DNA of 64,000 nt from assembly GCF_003206575.1 (NCBI RefSeq), contig NZ_PZJO01000002.1, positions 366,640 to 430,639 of the forward strand, written 5' to 3'. The notes below the pieces were generated by a model, which was not told the DNA's origin, ran no database searches, and saw only the letters and a program-made list of their open reading frames with translations. The position numbers and the translations under genes were made by a program. This DNA is from Salinicola endophyticus. GTDB taxonomy: Bacteria; Pseudomonadota; Gammaproteobacteria; Pseudomonadales; Halomonadaceae. Shown here piece after piece: positions 53,067 to 61,676 of the stretch (positions are counted from its first letter, which is position 1; each line of letters opens with the position of its first letter).

Positions 53067-53714
53067 TTACCCCTCTGCCTTATGGATCTGCAGCGTGTAG
53101 ACCTGCCCCTCGATCTCGAAGTAAGCCGGGTATCGCTCGTTGTCGACCACTCTCAACAGATCGAACTGCTCGCGTAGTGGCCTATCGATATCCAGGCGAC
53201 TGTCGCCGGGGCCGCGGCGAGGGTACCAGGAGGGCTCGCCCTGCTGCCGGTGCGGCGTCAGCTCGTCATATCGATCCACGAACCTCAGACACATCTCCAG
53301 CGTCTTATCGCCCTGTCGTGCCCGCCACTCAGCGCACAGTTCATTGCCCTTGAGCTCGATGACATCTTCGATCCAGATATCGCCGGCATCGGGTGCTGCG
53401 ACGGCTTCGATCAGGCAGACGGGGATGCGATTCTTACCTCCCAGTATCTGCCAGGTCATGGGTGCAAAGCCGCGCCCTTGAGGCAGGCGACTCTCATGCA
53501 CGACCAGGTTGTGCCGGTTTTTCTGCAACACCTCTTCAGCGACGAGCTTGGTGCAGCCGAGCATGAAGTTGATCCAGCCTGGCCGAATGGCCTCGATGCG
53601 CTCACAGAAGGCCGCGTCAAACCCTTTCGCCGTGAGTCTATCGACCAGTCTCATGGCATAAGGTGTAATCCAAGACTCATTGTCGACCAGCACGGTTATC
53701 GAACTATTTTTCAT
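53067..53714 (-). CDS. Formyltransferase-family protein 2 of the nonulosonate operon
   Basis: A 215-residue protein with the same fold signatures in weaker form: LVVHESRLPQGRGFAPMTWQI with the His, and AAPDAGDIW with the catalytic Asp. The N-terminal Rossmann-like part (SITVLVDNESWITPYAMRLV) is typical of a formyl-THF domain. It stands directly before the other formyltransferase gene, so the two may act on different amino groups or form a heterodimer. It overlaps pseG by 11 bases. Confidence 0.74.
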   Translation of the reverse strand: MKNSSITVLVDNESWITPYAMRLVDRLTAKGFDAAFCERIEAIRPGWINFMLGCTKLVAEEVLQKNRHNLVVHESRLPQGRGFAPMTWQILGGKNRIPVCLIEAVAAPDAGDIWIEDVIELKGNELCAEWRARQGDKTLEMCLRFVDRYDELTPHRQQGEPSWYPRRGPGDSRLDIDRPLREQFDLLRVVDNERYPAYFEIEGQVYTLQIHKAEG

Positions 53715-54819
53715 GCATTAACTTCCCCAAGCGCTGGGCACCCAACCCATCGCCAATCGAAGCGGCCTTTTCGGACATCTCAGCGAGGTATTCGGGCACG
53801 GATAAACAGCGACGGATAACGTCATTCAACTGGGTTTCCCCATGTCCGTCTTGCATACGGATGGCCACAGCAGCGCCGGATCTATCCAGCATGGCCGAGA
53901 TGAAGCGCTGATTCTCGGCGATCACCAGCAGAATGCTCGGCAGGCCCAGACAGCAGCGCTCCCACGATGTGCTGCCGGCAGCCCCAATCGCCAGATCAGC
54001 CTCGGCCATGCGCCGCGCCATGTCGCTCACGTTGGTGACGACCTCGGTAGGTTGCTCGAGGCTCTGCGCCAGCCGGCTCACCTCATCGGTCCATGGCGCA
54101 GTGGCGCCCATCACCACCGTGATCCGGCACGTTGCGGGCAGTCCGGCATCGCGCAGGACCCGAAGGACATCCGCGGTGACGTTGTCTTTGTCCACCCCGC
54201 CCAGACTGACCAGCAACTGTGACAGCCCTGGCCGGGTGGCGCGCCTTTCCAGACTCGGCTGGCGCCACTCGGCGAACTCCGGGCGCAGCAGCGCATAGTC
54301 GGGGCCGACCATCAGGCGGCAGTCTGGCGGCACCAGTCCCGCGTAATCCCCGGCGCGCCGTCCCAGATTCTGATCCAGCAGCAGGTCGGCGATGTGCTCA
54401 CGATCGGCGAGATCATCGATGACCAGCAGCCGCGTACCCGGCGGACGCACTGCCGACTCCCAGCGCGCGTCCAACGCATAGTGATCCACCACCAGCCAGT
54501 CTGGAGCGAGCGACGCTAGTATCGCGGTACTCTCCCGAGCGTCCAACGGCCAGTCGACACCCAACCAGGCCGCGTGGGCAGGCCCCTCAATGGCCCCATC
54601 CGAGGGCGGTGCCTCGGCGACCGCGGGCGCCGCTAGCCGAAACACCTCGAACCCCTCGGCTTCGATACGCGCGATCAGATGTCCGGGAAGCTCACGACAC
54701 AGGAAACAGCACCGCGCCGCGTGATGCTCGCGCAACGCCGCAGCCAGCGTCACGCAACGCATGACGTGCCCGGTACCGATTTCCAGCGAGGCATCGACGC
54801 GAAAGGCGATGTCAATCAA
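53704..54819 (-). CDS. pseG: UDP-sugar hydrolase PseG
   Basis: A 371-residue GT-B-fold enzyme that releases UDP from UDP-2,4-diacetamido-2,4,6-trideoxy-beta-L-altropyranose, the fourth step of pseudaminic-acid synthesis. IAFRVDASLEIGTGHVMRC at the N-terminus is the family signature, with WLVVDHYALDARWE, LLVSLGGVDKDN and ADLAIGAAGSTSWERCCLGLP in the C-terminal domain. In some organisms pseG is fused to pseH; here no acetyltransferase domain is attached. Its composition is GC-rich again, unlike the genes immediately upstream. Confidence 0.9.
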   Translation of the reverse strand: MIDIAFRVDASLEIGTGHVMRCVTLAAALREHHAARCCFLCRELPGHLIARIEAEGFEVFRLAAPAVAEAPPSDGAIEGPAHAAWLGVDWPLDARESTAILASLAPDWLVVDHYALDARWESAVRPPGTRLLVIDDLADREHIADLLLDQNLGRRAGDYAGLVPPDCRLMVGPDYALLRPEFAEWRQPSLERRATRPGLSQLLVSLGGVDKDNVTADVLRVLRDAGLPATCRITVVMGATAPWTDEVSRLAQSLEQPTEVVTNVSDMARRMAEADLAIGAAGSTSWERCCLGLPSILLVIAENQRFISAMLDRSGAAVAIRMQDGHGETQLNDVIRRCLSVPEYLAEMSEKAASIGDGLGAQRLGKLMHEK

Positions 54820-54823
54820 AACC

Positions 54824-55537
54824 TTAACACTCTCTGCTGCTGGAATTTTGAGAAAAAAACGTTCTCGCTAGTGCCAGATCGTCTCCATCATCAATATCCA
54901 CAGCACTGGCTAGAGAAATAGGCTCAAAAGCATGATTCGGACCATAAAAATCACCACACTCAATTAGCTTTGGTGCTTTGGCCAGCCAGATCGCCCCAGT
55001 AGGACAGTAAAGTTCAGGCAGATCTTGGGAACGCGAGGCAGCATACTCTTTAAACAAACGGCTTGGCTGTCCGTCCTCACTTAAAGTAGCCGCCCACCAT
55101 GGATTCATCCAACCAAACTTAAAACAGCTGATTTGAAAGTCACGCCCTTTTTCCATAAAGCTTTCAATAGAAAGTTGAATATCTATAGAAGAGCGCAGAG
55201 GACAATTTGCCATGAGCTGCGCTACAATGCCATAGCTCTCGCCCCAATAGTCCATAGCTTGCCGAAGTGCTACAGTTGTCGCCATACTGACTGGTGAATA
55301 GTCATCCGCACAATTCACACGTAAAAAAGGCACCTCGGCGCCATATTCTTTAGCAACCTGAGCAATATCCTCATCATCTGTCGAGACCAACACCCGATCA
55401 AAGACACCCGATTGCAAAGCCGCTTCAATTGTCCAGCCAATCATTGGCTGACCCATGAAGTCAATAATATTTTTACCAGGAATACGTTTGGACCCAGCAC
55501 GAGCAGGTATGATGGCAATATGTTTGCTGGCTACCAT
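54824..55537 (-). CDS. pseF: CMP-nonulosonate (pseudaminic-type) cytidylyltransferase
   Basis: A 237-residue enzyme that activates the nonulosonate with CTP. IAIIPARAGSKRIPGKNI is the classic nucleotide-binding signature, followed by VLVSTDDEDIAQVAKEYGAEVPFLR and MANCPLRSSIDI. PseF and PtmB/LegF cannot be told apart by eye. The start at 55537 has ggagg nine bases upstream; an ATG at 55546 would abut that site. Base composition here is clearly AT-rich (23 G/C in 60 at 55141-55200, hand count), so the gene has another origin than pseG. Confidence 0.85.
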   Translation of the reverse strand: MVASKHIAIIPARAGSKRIPGKNIIDFMGQPMIGWTIEAALQSGVFDRVLVSTDDEDIAQVAKEYGAEVPFLRVNCADDYSPVSMATTVALRQAMDYWGESYGIVAQLMANCPLRSSIDIQLSIESFMEKGRDFQISCFKFGWMNPWWAATLSEDGQPSRLFKEYAASRSQDLPELYCPTGAIWLAKAPKLIECGDFYGPNHAFEPISLASAVDIDDGDDLALARTFFSQNSSSREC

Positions 55538-56286
55538 AAACACCATCCTCCATCGGCCATAATAGTTTGGCCCGTAATTGCAACATTACCGTCTTGAATC
55601 ATACTCTCCAAAGGCCCTGCCAGATCAGCCTCTCTTAACATACGCCTGGACGGAGACAAGGCCGCATAGCGTTTTTCGAACTCAGTATCAACTCGCCCTT
55701 TCACTCCTCCATAGGCAATGCAATTCACTCGAACCTGTTTCTCAGAAAAGCGAACGGCAAGTTCTTTGGTCAAATGCATCAACGCGGCCTTGGCCACTCC
55801 ATATTGTATTGGCGACTGGTGAGGATATGCGTCGTACAAGTCTGGATTGGCTGCCACGGCGCCATATTGAGATCCAATATTGGTAATGGTTTTAAGATCA
55901 TTCGACTGAGAATTGTAAAGCGCCACTGAAAGCTCGTAAGGAACGATGACATCCAACAAATATTCCTGTTGAAATTCTTCGCGATCCGTTTGCCCCATTC
56001 CGTTAGTCGATAGAGAACTCAGACTTCGCGCATTGTTGACCAAGTGATTGACAATATGACCGGCATCATGCACCTGCTCAATCAGCTTTATTGCCGCATT
56101 TTTTTCCGTTAGATCAACAACGAAGCCTGTCAACTCACCCTCGCCTTGATAATTGGCGATCAGTAAATCGGCTCGACTGCGGCTGGTCGAGGTAAAAAGG
56201 ACATTCCAACCTCGTTCAACGAAGTGGGAGACAAAAACGCGGCCAAACTTTCCCGTACCGCCCGTAATCAAGATTGTCTGGGTCAT
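55531..56286 (-). CDS. SDR family oxidoreductase (PtmA-like)
   Basis: A 251-residue classical SDR. The nucleotide loop is TGGTGKFGRVF, NNARSL follows the fourth strand, a Ser in TNIGSQYG and the YGVAKAALMHL Tyr-Lys pair are present, and the C-terminus ends MADGGWCLW. It resembles the PtmA-type oxidoreductases of Campylobacter legionaminic-acid loci. It overlaps the cytidylyltransferase by seven bases and is AT-rich. Its substrate is likely a nonulosonate or its precursor. Confidence 0.72.
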   Translation of the reverse strand: MTQTILITGGTGKFGRVFVSHFVERGWNVLFTSTSRSRADLLIANYQGEGELTGFVVDLTEKNAAIKLIEQVHDAGHIVNHLVNNARSLSSLSTNGMGQTDREEFQQEYLLDVIVPYELSVALYNSQSNDLKTITNIGSQYGAVAANPDLYDAYPHQSPIQYGVAKAALMHLTKELAVRFSEKQVRVNCIAYGGVKGRVDTEFEKRYAALSPSRRMLREADLAGPLESMIQDGNVAITGQTIMADGGWCLW

Positions 56287-57179
56287 GATCTACCTTGTTC
56301 AATAAGCGATACAACTCTCGAGTGGTGCTCCTTAGGTGACTGCACCGTATTGTTTTCGATCCCCCTCACAAAGTCTTCAAGCGCCTTTTTGAACGCCGGG
56401 AAGGCATCCGTAAAAAGGAGTTCTTTCCACCCCTTCGTTCCGTGCAGCCTTATCGATATCGGGGCCACGGCGTCACCAGTTGCTACAAAACTTGTTTGGA
56501 TGCCGCTTTTCCATAAGACCGACAGCATGGCACCTGTGGTTCCATGGTCGCCACTCACGCGAGAAGAAGTTTCGGGTACATCTTCACTCGGCAAAAATCG
56601 TAAACTCGGCTCTATAACATGGACAGCATACTTATCCCAAGATTTTGGCGTCGTAGCAATAATGCTTCGAATTTCGCCCAACGCCAACGATTCCTCAGCA
56701 CTCAATCTTAACTCATCGCCATAAGAGAGTGCAGAACAGCTAAATATCTGACCAGGGTATTGTTCCAGATCGTAGAGATAGCCCAAGTCATTCAAACTCA
56801 ATGCTATCGGCTTATCTATATAGACAGGAACTCCCGCCTTGAGAAATGGCGCGGCATATTTGTAATGATTCTCTGCATCGTCTCTTGCCAGCAACAGGCC
56901 ATCAACCATACCGATCATGTCATTGGGATGACTCACCACTGTTGGTATTCTGGCTGCACTGGCCACTTTATTAGACAGATTTTGGTCCTGAGTCCAGATC
57001 GAAGTCACCCTAGCAGAAGATAGCTGGCTTTCCGGCCAAGTCTGACGCTCAAGATAACGAGGTATGACAGGGAACCCACAGGCTTCCATGGCCGCTTTAT
57101 CGTAACCATTAAAGATCGCCCCCCAAGAATAAGGGTGGCCATTTCCACTCGACAAACCAATCATGCCCAGGTTAAGCAT
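56283..57179 (-). CDS. Gfo/Idh/MocA-like oxidoreductase
   Basis: A 298-residue protein with a Rossmann-like N-terminus (LNLGMIGLSSGNGH) and the conserved YIDKPIALSLNDL segment with the EKP-like motif in the form DKP, typical of Gfo/Idh/MocA family enzymes acting on nucleotide sugars or inositols. The C-terminal beta-sheet dimer domain follows. The start at 57179 has ggaag six bases upstream and overlaps the preceding stop as TAATG. It shares the AT-rich composition of its two neighbours. No function in standard pseudaminate synthesis is known to me. Confidence 0.75.
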   Translation of the reverse strand: MLNLGMIGLSSGNGHPYSWGAIFNGYDKAAMEACGFPVIPRYLERQTWPESQLSSARVTSIWTQDQNLSNKVASAARIPTVVSHPNDMIGMVDGLLLARDDAENHYKYAAPFLKAGVPVYIDKPIALSLNDLGYLYDLEQYPGQIFSCSALSYGDELRLSAEESLALGEIRSIIATTPKSWDKYAVHVIEPSLRFLPSEDVPETSSRVSGDHGTTGAMLSVLWKSGIQTSFVATGDAVAPISIRLHGTKGWKELLFTDAFPAFKKALEDFVRGIENNTVQSPKEHHSRVVSLIEQGRS

Positions 57180-58042
57180 TACAACTTCCACATAGACGGA
57201 TTAATCAGAGCTTCATCGTGTGAACACAGAGATGCCGGAGGTTTTATTTGATGAGAACATATGCTGGCAAGAATATCTTCAAGCTGGTTTTGGCAAGTCA
57301 CACCGACGACGACCTTATCTATTTGAGGTCGTTGAACGAGACAACCCAAGCAAGCTTCCAACAGTGATATATTCTCATCACGGCACCATTCTTCGATGCG
57401 TAAAAATAGATCAGACCATGGCTTGAAAAATGCAGGCCTATCGTCTTTGCGCATTAAAAGCAACCCTTGCAGGAACGCCGATCGAATATGGACTTCAACC
57501 CCTGAGTGCTTCAGCTTATCTAACCACCCGGACTCGCGCATGCGCTGGTCGATAATATTCATCGGCGCCTGCACCATATCAAAATCATATCTTGAAAAAA
57601 GTTTCTCCAGCTCTTCTGGCCCGTATACAGAAATACCTATCTTTTTGACAACTCCACGCGCCTTGAAATCACAAAGCGCATTATAGACGTCCTGCCCATT
57701 ACGCTCCATAAGATCCAAAGGGCGGTGAAGCAAGAGGCCATAGAGGCTAGATCGATTCAACTTCCTCAGAGAATTCTGTATATGGGTAGCCACCCATTCC
57801 CCGGCGTTGCTATCGTGAAAATCTCTAGGTGGTAGCTTAGATACCACATCAAAATTCTTGGTACCAACTCGCCCTAACAGAGACTCACTTTCACCATAAC
57901 TGACCGCGGTATCCAGAGTCGTCACGCCAGCCCCATGCGCAATATCTAAAATGCGCCTCACATCTTGTAACCTCACCTTACCAGCGCTATTAGCAACGCC
58001 ATAATTCATGCCAAACTGTACGGTTCCGAGCGCTATTTTCAT
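57179..58042 (-). CDS. Aldo/keto reductase
   Basis: A 287-residue aldo/keto reductase. ALGTVQFGMNYGVAN opens the barrel, TLDTAVSYGESE contains the Asp and the catalytic Tyr, SKLP the catalytic Lys region and LLLHRPLDL the His. The C-terminal NADPH site is less clear. Proteins of this kind, paired with Gfo/Idh enzymes, occur in several surface-sugar loci where keto groups are reduced or isomerised. It overlaps pseC by four bases and has AT-rich composition. Confidence 0.82.
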   Translation of the reverse strand: MKIALGTVQFGMNYGVANSAGKVRLQDVRRILDIAHGAGVTTLDTAVSYGESESLLGRVGTKNFDVVSKLPPRDFHDSNAGEWVATHIQNSLRKLNRSSLYGLLLHRPLDLMERNGQDVYNALCDFKARGVVKKIGISVYGPEELEKLFSRYDFDMVQAPMNIIDQRMRESGWLDKLKHSGVEVHIRSAFLQGLLLMRKDDRPAFFKPWSDLFLRIEEWCRDENISLLEACLGCLVQRPQIDKVVVGVTCQNQLEDILASICSHQIKPPASLCSHDEALINPSMWKL

Positions 58043-59199
58043 TTCCCCAGCACCTCTGATAGCGCGCGAATTACTGCGTCCTGCTGCGACTCACTCAGGG
58101 TCGGGAACAGCGGCAGGCTAATCGCCTCGGCGTAGTAGCGCTCCGCCTGGGGGAAGTCTCCGTCGCCAAAACCGAGCGCTCGGTAATAGGGCTGGGTATG
58201 CACCGGGATATAGTGCAGATTGACACCGACACCACGCGAGCGCAGCGCCTCGAACACCTCTCGGTGAGAGGCCGACATCCGCTCCAGTTCGAGACGAACG
58301 ACATAGAGATGTCGGCCGGAGTAGCCATCCGGATGCTGCCAGGGTGTCACCACTGGCAAATCGGCCAACGCCGTGTCATAGCGCGTCGCCAGGCGATGTC
58401 GCTCGGCCACGTAGGCATCCAACCGCTCAGCCTGGGAAACACCCAGCGCGGCCTGAAGTTCGGTCATGCGGTAGTTGAAGCCCAGCGCGATCTGCTGGTA
58501 GTACCAGGGGCCGTCGACCTCATGAGTCATGGCGGCCGGATCGCGCGTAATCCCGTGGCTGCGCAATAGCGTCATTCTCTCGGCCAGACTATCGTCGTTG
58601 GTCAGTGCCATGCCCCCTTCCGCGGTGGTGATGATCTTGACCGGATGAAAGCTGAACACGGTGATATCGCTGTAGCGACCGCTGCCGATGAACTCCCCCT
58701 GATACTTGCCGCCGACCGCGTGCGAAGCGTCTTCAATGATCCGGAAGCCGAAGCGCTTACCCAGGGCATGGATCGCCTGCATCTCGCAGGGCTGGCCGCA
58801 CAGATGCACGGCAACCACCACCTTGGGCAACCGCCCCTGGCGCTCTGCCTCTAGCAGCTTGGCCTCCAGCGCCTTGGGGCAAAGGTTGTAGGTTCTGGGA
58901 TCGATATCGACGAAATCGACACTGGCACCGCAATAGCGGCCGCAGTTGGCGGAGGCCACGAAGGTCACCGGGCTGGTCCAGAGCCAATCGCCCTCCCCCA
59001 GGCCCAGTGCCAGACAAGCGATATGCAGCGCCGAGGTGGCACTGTTGACCGCCAGCGCATGCCGGGCGCCCACGTGGGCCGCGAGGGTGCGCTCGAACCG
59101 CGGCACCTGTGGCCCCTGGGTCAGAAAGTCGGACTGCAACACCTTGAGAACGGCATCGATATCCGCCTGATCGATCTCCTGTCGGCCATAAGGAATCAT
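58039..59199 (-). CDS. pseC: UDP-4-amino-4,6-dideoxy-N-acetyl-altrosamine transaminase
   Basis: A 386-residue DegT/DnrJ/EryC1 aminotransferase, second step of pseudaminic-acid synthesis. Signatures: IPYGRQEIDQADI, HALAVNSATSALHIACL, the Asp of IIEDASHAVGG, and the PLP lysine in FSFHPVKIITTAEGG. YRMTELQAALGVSQ and VGVNLHYIPVHTQPYY are subgroup features. The ATG at 59199 overlaps the pseB stop (TGATG). A longer start would add 22 residues lying inside pseB. GC-rich, like pseB. Confidence 0.92.
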   Translation of the reverse strand: MIPYGRQEIDQADIDAVLKVLQSDFLTQGPQVPRFERTLAAHVGARHALAVNSATSALHIACLALGLGEGDWLWTSPVTFVASANCGRYCGASVDFVDIDPRTYNLCPKALEAKLLEAERQGRLPKVVVAVHLCGQPCEMQAIHALGKRFGFRIIEDASHAVGGKYQGEFIGSGRYSDITVFSFHPVKIITTAEGGMALTNDDSLAERMTLLRSHGITRDPAAMTHEVDGPWYYQQIALGFNYRMTELQAALGVSQAERLDAYVAERHRLATRYDTALADLPVVTPWQHPDGYSGRHLYVVRLELERMSASHREVFEALRSRGVGVNLHYIPVHTQPYYRALGFGDGDFPQAERYYAEAISLPLFPTLSESQQDAVIRALSEVLGK

Positions 59200-60197
59200 C
59201 AGATGGCTCCGATCTTGTCCCAGTTGCGCTCGATCCATGCTTGCAACTGCGCATCGGTCATCCACTCGGCGTTGTTATGGCTCGAGTAGTTGAATTTCTC
59301 CGCCACCCGGGTTCCCCCCTTGATACGATTCACATCCTGATCCCACTTGTTGATTGCGGGCAATATCTTGAAATGATCAGGATACTCGTAGGTGTGAAGC
59401 GCATCCTCCTCCCCGATCATCTGCTCGTGCAGCTTCTCGCCGGGCCGGATGCCGACGATCTCCTGCCGGGCGTCAGGCGCCACCACCCGCGCCAGATCGG
59501 TCACCTTCATTGACGGGATCTTCTTGACGTAGATCTCGCCACCTTCCATATCCTCGAAGGCGTGCCAGACCAGCTCGACCCCCTCCTCCAACGAGATCAT
59601 GAAACGGGTCATTCGCGGATCGGTGATCGGCAGCACGCCCTTGTCCCGCATCGAAAGGAAGAACGAAATGACCGACCCCCGGGACCCCATGACGTTACCG
59701 TAGCGCACCACGGAGAAGCGCGTCTCGTGGCCGCCGGCATAGGAGTTACCCGCGACGAACAGCTTGTCTGAGGTCAGCTTGGTCGCCCCGTAGAGGTTCA
59801 CCGGGCTGCTCGCCTTGTCCGTGGAGAGCGCCACCACCCGCTTCACGCCCTTATCGATACAGGCATCGATCAGGTTCATGGCGCCCAGGACGTTCGTCTT
59901 GACGCACTCGAAGGGGTTGTACTCGGCGGTAGGCACGATCTTGGTGGCGGCCGCATGGACGACGTAGTCCACCCCATCCAGGGCGCGATAGATGCGGTCT
60001 CGGTCTCTGACATCACCGATGAAGAAGCGCACCCGCTCATCACCCGCGAACAGCTTGGCCATCTCCCACTGCTTCATCTCGTCACGCGAATAGACGATGA
60101 CCTTGCGGGGGTTGTACTGGCTCAGCACCATGTGCAGGAACTTGTGACCGAAGGAGCCGGTGCCACCCGTAACCAGGATCACAGAATCATTGAACAT
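59199..60197 (-). CDS. pseB: UDP-N-acetylglucosamine 4,6-dehydratase (inverting)
   Basis: A 332-residue SDR-type dehydratase, first step of pseudaminic-acid synthesis. The loop VTGGTGSFGHKFLHMVL, DEMKQWEMA, RFFIGDVRDRDR, and the catalytic SPVNLYGATKLTSDKLF segment (YxxxK) match the PseB/FlaA1 family. VMGSRGSVISFFL and PGEKLHEQMI are further hallmarks. It is the first gene of the 11-gene pseudaminate run that reaches the PIG-L gene. About 245 unremarkable bases separate it from the terminator of the next operon. Confidence 0.94.
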   Translation of the reverse strand: MFNDSVILVTGGTGSFGHKFLHMVLSQYNPRKVIVYSRDEMKQWEMAKLFAGDERVRFFIGDVRDRDRIYRALDGVDYVVHAAATKIVPTAEYNPFECVKTNVLGAMNLIDACIDKGVKRVVALSTDKASSPVNLYGATKLTSDKLFVAGNSYAGGHETRFSVVRYGNVMGSRGSVISFFLSMRDKGVLPITDPRMTRFMISLEEGVELVWHAFEDMEGGEIYVKKIPSMKVTDLARVVAPDARQEIVGIRPGEKLHEQMIGEEDALHTYEYPDHFKILPAINKWDQDVNRIKGGTRVAEKFNYSSHNNAEWMTDAQLQAWIERNWDKIGAI

Positions 60198-60446
60198 CCT
60201 TTTTTACCTCGGGCCGCTTCGCCACACGCCGCCCCACTCACGCAGGTATCGGCATCCTGCGCTCATGCTACTGCCTGGCCCCGCGTTCAAAGCGGCAAAC
60301 AAACCACCCTCAGGGGAACAAACCCACCTTTCGCGCCCGAGTGACGCCTTCCACCACACCCTCTCCACCGAAATCCCCCCTGCAAGAGCGGGCTTCGCTC
60401 GCGAGGGATGGGCCCATCAGGCCGGGCGGTATCCAGAACGCAGAAC

Positions 60447-60496
60447 AAAAAAGAGCCTTTCCGGTGCCGGGTCTCCCCGGTCGTGAAAGGCTCTTT
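60447..60496 (-). terminator. Terminator after the Kdo operon, near-copy of the one at 50496
   Basis: A 12-bp stem (aaagagcctttc 60450-60461, gaaaggctcttt 60485-60496) with an inner GC hairpin. On the minus strand it is followed by six T. It ends the operon of kdsA, kdsBC and the oxygenase, 60 bases past the stop. The hairpin and part of the flanking context closely resemble the terminator at 50496. Confidence 0.8.
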
Positions 60497-60555
60497 CGGC
60501 GGTTTCTCGACGACTGCTTACCACCGAAAACCCCAGGTTTCGGGCTGGCGACGAC

Positions 60556-61572
60556 TCAGATGCGCTTGCGCGGGATCACGTGCCAAGAGGAGCGCCCCCC
60601 CTTGGCCGCGGCCCGGGCATCTTCCTTGAGACGCATGCGCTGGAGCACGCGATACTGCAGCCGGTTGAAGTAGTCGAACCCCAGCCCCGGTAGCGGTACG
60701 AAAGGATTGGTTCGGCTCATGCCCCATAGCGCCAGGCGCGAACTGCCGGGCTCGGCCTCGCCCCGCGCATGAATGCCGAAGGTGTTGGCGATCAGCAGTG
60801 TGTTGCCCTTGACCCGGAACGCCTGCGGCCCGCGATTACCCAGGCGCTGCGCCTCTTCGGCACTGACCCGGAACGAGCCCCGTGCGGTGTAGCTATCCGC
60901 GTGTTGGCGCGCACGCACGCTCATCTCATACTCCCACTTCAGCCGCTCCCGGTGCGGCCGGTTGGACCCAGGAACGAACACGAAAGGCCCATTGTGGTCG
61001 GTGACATCTTCTAGGTAGAGCCAGAATTTCATGGTCGGCTGGAAGGTATCTACGTGCAGGTTCTTCTGCGGGTCGCGCTTGTGCTCCTCGGGGCGATCTC
61101 CATTGTGCACGTTCTCGATATGGCAGATCGGCAGGCGTGCATGCCCTGCGCAGTAGCGGAACAGCCGCTTCAAGGCCGGGTCTTCCAACACCGCCTTCAC
61201 CTCCGGCAACTGCGCGACCACCTCCGGCGCCAGCAGAATGCGGTGGGTGTCGGTATCGCCCTGGCAGCACTCGCGGATTTCCCCCTCATAGGCGCGCACC
61301 GCCGCCACCAGCGACTCGAACTGTGCCGGCGGCAGATAGTTCTCCTTGAGTACATAGCCCTCGCGCTGGAACGCGACCCGATCTACCTTGGGCACGCCGG
61401 GCGCGAACATCGCCATGCGCAGGCGCGAAATCCAGTAGGCCAGCCACACCCTGGCCGCGTGCAGGCCCCAGCGGTTGAGCCGCTCACTGCCGAGCACCGG
61501 GTTGCCCTTGAACGACTTGGCGCCGGTGAAGAGCTCACCGAGCCAGAGGGGATACCGCAAGACTCGTTTCAT
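60556..61572 (-). CDS. PhyH-family (phytanoyl-CoA dioxygenase-like) oxygenase
   Basis: A 338-residue non-heme iron, 2-oxoglutarate-type oxygenase. The facial triad appears as HVDTFQP (His and Asp) near residue 172 and a distal His in FGIHARGEA, followed by RLALWG, the 2-oxoglutarate-binding Arg region. The first 60 residues include a hydrophobic, possibly membrane-associated stretch. The start at 61572 has gggaggg seven bases upstream. It follows the KdsB-KdsC gene by 104 bases, likely in one operon. PhyH proteins hydroxylate diverse substrates; in this setting a surface sugar or lipid is plausible, Kdo to Ko being one speculative option. Confidence 0.78.
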   Translation of the reverse strand: MKRVLRYPLWLGELFTGAKSFKGNPVLGSERLNRWGLHAARVWLAYWISRLRMAMFAPGVPKVDRVAFQREGYVLKENYLPPAQFESLVAAVRAYEGEIRECCQGDTDTHRILLAPEVVAQLPEVKAVLEDPALKRLFRYCAGHARLPICHIENVHNGDRPEEHKRDPQKNLHVDTFQPTMKFWLYLEDVTDHNGPFVFVPGSNRPHRERLKWEYEMSVRARQHADSYTARGSFRVSAEEAQRLGNRGPQAFRVKGNTLLIANTFGIHARGEAEPGSSRLALWGMSRTNPFVPLPGLGFDYFNRLQYRVLQRMRLKEDARAAAKGGRSSWHVIPRKRI

Positions 61573-61676
61573 GAAGGCGCCCTCCCTGGGCAACACGGTG
61601 GTTTATGCAGCGTACCAACTGCTCGGCATCAAGCAGATTGAGAAGATCGAGCTGCAGAGAAGTGATTCAGCACTAC

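Noticed and set aside
50646-60197. PseH acetyltransferase
   Set aside because: Looked for a GNAT-type frame in the operon and for a domain fused to pseG. None was found.
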